Positions 38,328 to 40,997 of a stretch of 40,997 nt of DNA are shown piece by piece (within the stretch, counting starts at the first letter, position 1; every line of letters starts with the position of its first letter). This stretch comes from an uncultured Eubacteriales bacterium. Its GTDB lineage: Bacteria > Bacillota > Clostridia > Oscillospirales > Butyricicoccaceae. The notes beneath the pieces are model-generated. The model made no database searches, was not told the origin of the DNA, and saw only the letters and a list, made by a program, of their open reading frames with translations. The DNA lies in NCBI GenBank assembly GCA_910579575.1, contig CAJTUM010000017.1, positions 1-40,997 of the forward strand, in the 5' to 3' direction. A program made the position numbers and the translations under genes.

Positions 38328-40751
38328 TTATTGTTTGGCTTGCAGAGGCTGCCCCGCCTGCTCCGGCGGCGGACAAGGCATGGCGGCCTGAGCCTCCCCC
38401 TTGCTTTTGGCCTGAGGGCACACCCGAAGGCCCAAAGCGTTTTCCAACACGTCGTCCATGCTTTCTGCGTAAACAAAGCGCAGTTTTTCTGCAACCGTTT
38501 TGTCAATTTCGCTGATATCCGGCTGATTTTCCGCCGGCACAATGACAGTTTTCATGCGCGCCCGATAAGCGGCCATGGTTTTCTCCCGCAAGCCCCCGAT
38601 GGGCAGCACTCGGCCTCGAATGGTCACCTCTCCCGTCATCGCGATATCCTGGGGCATGGGGATTTCTGTCAGCGCAGAAACCAAGGCTGTGCAGGTAGTG
38701 ATGCCGGCGGAAGGCCCGTCTTTGGGCACGGCGCCTTCGGGGAAATGAATGTGGATATCCTTTTTTTGGTGGAAATCCTGAGGGATTCCCAGAGCGTCCG
38801 CCCTGCTGCGGATATAGCTGATAGCCGCCTTTGCCGATTCTTTCATCACGTCGCCCAAGTTGCCGGTCAGCTCCAGCTTGCCGCTGCCCTCCAAAACGTT
38901 GACTTCCACTTCCAGTATCTCGCCGCCCACGCTGGTCCAAGCCAGGCCGTTGACCACGCCGCACTGGCTGCGCTGGCTGTGTACGTCGTCTTTATACCGC
39001 GCCACGCCTAAAAATTCTGTCAAATTGGCGGGCGAGACAGAAACCGATTTTTTCTTCTGCTCCAACAGCGCCCGATCTGCCTTCCGGCAAAGACGGGCGA
39101 TCTGGCGTTCCAGCGTGCGAACGCCCGCCTCCCGCGTGTAGCCGGAGATGATTTTCCGCAGAGCGGCTTCTGATATTTTCAACTCGGCGGCTGTTAAACC
39201 GTGTTTTTTCTGCTGTTTGGGGATCAGATGCCGCTTGGCGATCTGCACTTTTTCCTCCTCCGTGTAACCAGGCAGCTCAATCACCTCCATCCGGTCCAAC
39301 AAAGGCCGGGGGATGGAATCCAAGTTGTTGGCTGTGGTAATAAAGAGGATATCCGTCAGATCAAAAGGCAGCTCAATAAAATGATCTCGGAACGCGTGAT
39401 TCTGCTCGGTGTCGAAGACTTCTAGCAAAGCGGAAGCCGGATCTCCTCGGAAATCGCTGGCCAGCTTATCGATCTCGTCCACCAAAATCAAGGCGTTTCG
39501 GCTGCCCGCCTGCTGTAAGGCGGTAATAATTCGCCCAGGCATGGCGCCGATATAGGTTTTCCGGTGGCCTCGGATGTCCGCCTCGTCCCGAACGCCGCCC
39601 AAAGAGAGCCGGGCATAATTGCGGCCCATGGCCTCGGCCACAGACCGAGCCACCGACGTTTTACCCACGCCCGGCGGGCCGGAAAGGCACAAAATCTGCC
39701 CCTTGACGCCGCCGGTCTTTTCTTTCACTGCGAAAAACTCCAAAATCCGCTCTTTTACCTTTTCCAGGCCGTAATGCTGGCTGTTCAGAATCTGCTCCGC
39801 CTTTTTCAAGCTGTTGTTTTCCTTGGTAAAGGTGTTCCAAGGAAGCTCCAGGCAAGTATCCAGCCAAGTGCGGACAACGCCGCTCTCTGGCGAGGAGGGT
39901 TGCAGGCGAGCCAGCCGATTGGCCTCCTTCACCATCTTTTTTTCAATTTCCTCCGGCAGATTCAGCTGGCAGATACGCTCAATATACCGTTGAGATTCTG
40001 TCGCGCCGTCCTCTGCTTCGCCCAGCTCCTCGTTGATGGCCTTCATCTGCTCCCGCAGATAATAATCCCGCTGATTTTGATCCATCTGGCTGCGCACTTT
40101 GGTTTGAATCTCTTCCTCCAGGCGCAGAATTTCCACTTCTCTGGTGAGCTTTTTGGCCACCAGCGCCATTCGCCGGCGAACGTCCAGCTGTTCCAGCACC
40201 TCTTGTTTCTCTGGATATTTCAGGTTGGCATACCGCGTGATATAATCGCACAAAAATCCCATTTCCGGGTCGTCTGTCACATTGAGGGCCACGTCGCTGT
40301 TTATTTTAGGCGAAAGGTCTACATAATCCACAAAAAGCTCCCGCAGGCTGCGAATCATGGCCTCGTCCCGTTTGGTCGGCTTGTCTGGCGCGCGTTCCTC
40401 CAGAGGTTCCACCGTCACTGCATAATAAGGCTCGGCGGATTCCATTTCTACCATCCGAGCCCGGCAGACGCCCTCCACCAATACCCGGAAAACGTCGCCG
40501 TGGATTTTGAGAATCTGCTTAATGCGGCCCACCGCGCCTATTTCGTATAAATCCTCCCGCTCCGGGTCTTCCACCGCGCCGTCTATTTGCGATACCAGAA
40601 AAATCGGCTCCCTGCGGGACATGGCCAGCTCCAGCGCTTTGACGGATTTGGCCCGCCCCACGTCAAAATGAGACACCATGCCCGGGAAAATCACCATTCC
40701 CCGCAGCGGGAGCATCAACATTTTCTGAAGTCCTGTCGTTTTTTCTGTCAT
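38328..40751 (-). CDS. lon: ATP-dependent protease Lon
   Basis: The 807-residue LonA has an N-terminal substrate domain (about 10-205), a coiled coil, the AAA+ module with Walker A GPPGVGKT (358-365) and LILVDEIDKL, and a C-terminal protease with catalytic Ser in PKDGPSAGIT and a downstream Lys. The last ~30 residues (after LGLRVCPQAKSKG) are a Pro/Gln/Ala-rich extension not needed by the family core. The Shine-Dalgarno is poor: the nearest purine run, GGGGGAAATAAAAGAAT, begins in the 3' arm of a repeat hairpin 12 bases upstream. Confidence 0.96.
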   Translation of the reverse strand: MTEKTTGLQKMLMLPLRGMVIFPGMVSHFDVGRAKSVKALELAMSRREPIFLVSQIDGAVEDPEREDLYEIGAVGRIKQILKIHGDVFRVLVEGVCRARMVEMESAEPYYAVTVEPLEERAPDKPTKRDEAMIRSLRELFVDYVDLSPKINSDVALNVTDDPEMGFLCDYITRYANLKYPEKQEVLEQLDVRRRMALVAKKLTREVEILRLEEEIQTKVRSQMDQNQRDYYLREQMKAINEELGEAEDGATESQRYIERICQLNLPEEIEKKMVKEANRLARLQPSSPESGVVRTWLDTCLELPWNTFTKENNSLKKAEQILNSQHYGLEKVKERILEFFAVKEKTGGVKGQILCLSGPPGVGKTSVARSVAEAMGRNYARLSLGGVRDEADIRGHRKTYIGAMPGRIITALQQAGSRNALILVDEIDKLASDFRGDPASALLEVFDTEQNHAFRDHFIELPFDLTDILFITTANNLDSIPRPLLDRMEVIELPGYTEEEKVQIAKRHLIPKQQKKHGLTAAELKISEAALRKIISGYTREAGVRTLERQIARLCRKADRALLEQKKKSVSVSPANLTEFLGVARYKDDVHSQRSQCGVVNGLAWTSVGGEILEVEVNVLEGSGKLELTGNLGDVMKESAKAAISYIRSRADALGIPQDFHQKKDIHIHFPEGAVPKDGPSAGITTCTALVSALTEIPMPQDIAMTGEVTIRGRVLPIGGLREKTMAAYRARMKTVIVPAENQPDISEIDKTVAEKLRFVYAESMDDVLENALGLRVCPQAKSKGEAQAAMPCPPPEQAGQPLQAKQ

Positions 40752-40763
40752 ATTCTTTTATTT

Positions 40764-40880
40764 CCCCCAGAATACGAAATGATTTTGGGGGACCCCCTTT
40801 TTTATTTGATAAATTTCCTCGGCAAAACCGAAGAATCCCTTCGCCGGATTCCCGGCGTCCCATCTTTGATGGGGCCCTGG
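40764..40880. repeat. Four-hairpin intergenic element, copy C (upstream of lon)
   Basis: The 117-bp element has the same order as copy A: CCCCCA..ATT/TTGGGGG stem 1, the GGGACCCCC and ATTTGAT block, a TTC.TCGG/CCGA.GAA stem with loop CAAAA, the invariant TTCGCCGGATTCCCGGCGTC, and CCCATC/GATGGG. Arms of stems 2 and 4 differ in sequence from copy A but still pair. Confidence 0.82.
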
Positions 40881-40906
40881 TATACTATCCTACGGATATT
40901 ATCTGT

Positions 40907-40997
40907 CCCCACAAAACCTCGCGGCTTTGCGGGGGCCCCTTCTCATTGGTTGGATTTCCGGGAAATGAATTCCCGCAAATCCCTTCGCCGGATTCCC
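40907..40997. repeat. Four-hairpin intergenic element, copy D (cut by window end)
   Basis: This copy begins CCCCACAAA and pairs with TTTGCGGGG, then has the CCCCTTCTCATTGG block, a long stem 2 (CGGGAA/TTCCCG, loop ATGAA, closed by ATTT/AAAT) and the invariant TTCGCCGGATTCCC, where the window stops. It is in tandem with copy C at a distance of about 143 bases. The short AT-rich spacer (40881-40906) could hold the lon promoter, but no convincing -35/-10 pair was found. Confidence 0.8.

Noticed and set aside
40881..40906. lon promoter in the AT-rich spacer between repeat copies C and D
   Set aside because: Several TAGTAT/GATAAT-like strings occur, but none has a matching -35 at 16-18 bases; no CIRCE element was found either.

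Overview
The window is about 41 kb of G+C-rich DNA from an endospore-forming member of the Clostridia (Firmicutes). An Oscillospirales-like gut lineage is the best guess. Three things point there: the complete spoIIIAA-AH operon with yunB, ytfJ and a dac gene, the IspH-ribosomal protein S1 fusion gene, and strong AGGAGG-type ribosome binding sites throughout. No rRNA, tRNA, transposase, phage gene or CRISPR array was seen. Almost every gene lies on the minus strand, so the natural reading direction is from the right end to the left.

Reading right to left: (1) 40751-25916 is a long, tightly packed run: lon, engB, lysA, an M50 site-2 protease, scpA, scpB, a DUF2953 gene, ytfJ, a D,D-carboxypeptidase, an RluB-type pseudouridine synthase, an RpiR-type regulator, a BaiN-like flavoprotein, cmk, plsC and the ispH-S1 fusion. 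It is closed by an intrinsic terminator at 25863-25898. (2) yunB, ligA and a 53-residue membrane peptide follow, ending at a terminator at 22647-22698. An excellent sigma-E -10 box stands before yunB. (3) spoIIIAA-AH encodes the mother-cell half of the forespore feeding-tube secretion complex. An asp23-family gene follows with its own sigma-A-like promoter, and a terminator lies at 17316-17350. (4) nusB, a TsaD-like paralogue, xseA, xseB and ispA come next, then a pair of structured repeats, then dxs, tlyA, nadK, argR, recN and rubrerythrin. Isoprenoid synthesis (dxs, ispA, ispH) is therefore spread over two operons of the same window.

The left end (1-6.6 kb) looks more accessory. It holds an XRE regulator with a membrane tail, a plus-strand FecCD-type metal-chelate ABC importer (permease, ATPase, lipoprotein) and a minus-strand trio (PepV-like dipeptidase, VOC protein, nicotinamidase). 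The trio is flanked by inverted copies of a short palindromic repeat. The importer has a textbook promoter and then a 15-bp intrinsic terminator inside its 5' leader, about 100 nt before the start codon, which suggests an attenuator or an unrecognised riboswitch.

The most notable observations are: a family of ~118-bp repeats built of four hairpins, with compensatory changes between copies, sitting immediately upstream of dxs and lon; the structured leader of the importer; and a perfect internal Shine-Dalgarno sequence plus ATG at the IspH/S1 junction that could release free S1. All functional statements come from reading the sequence and general family knowledge. No database search was run.
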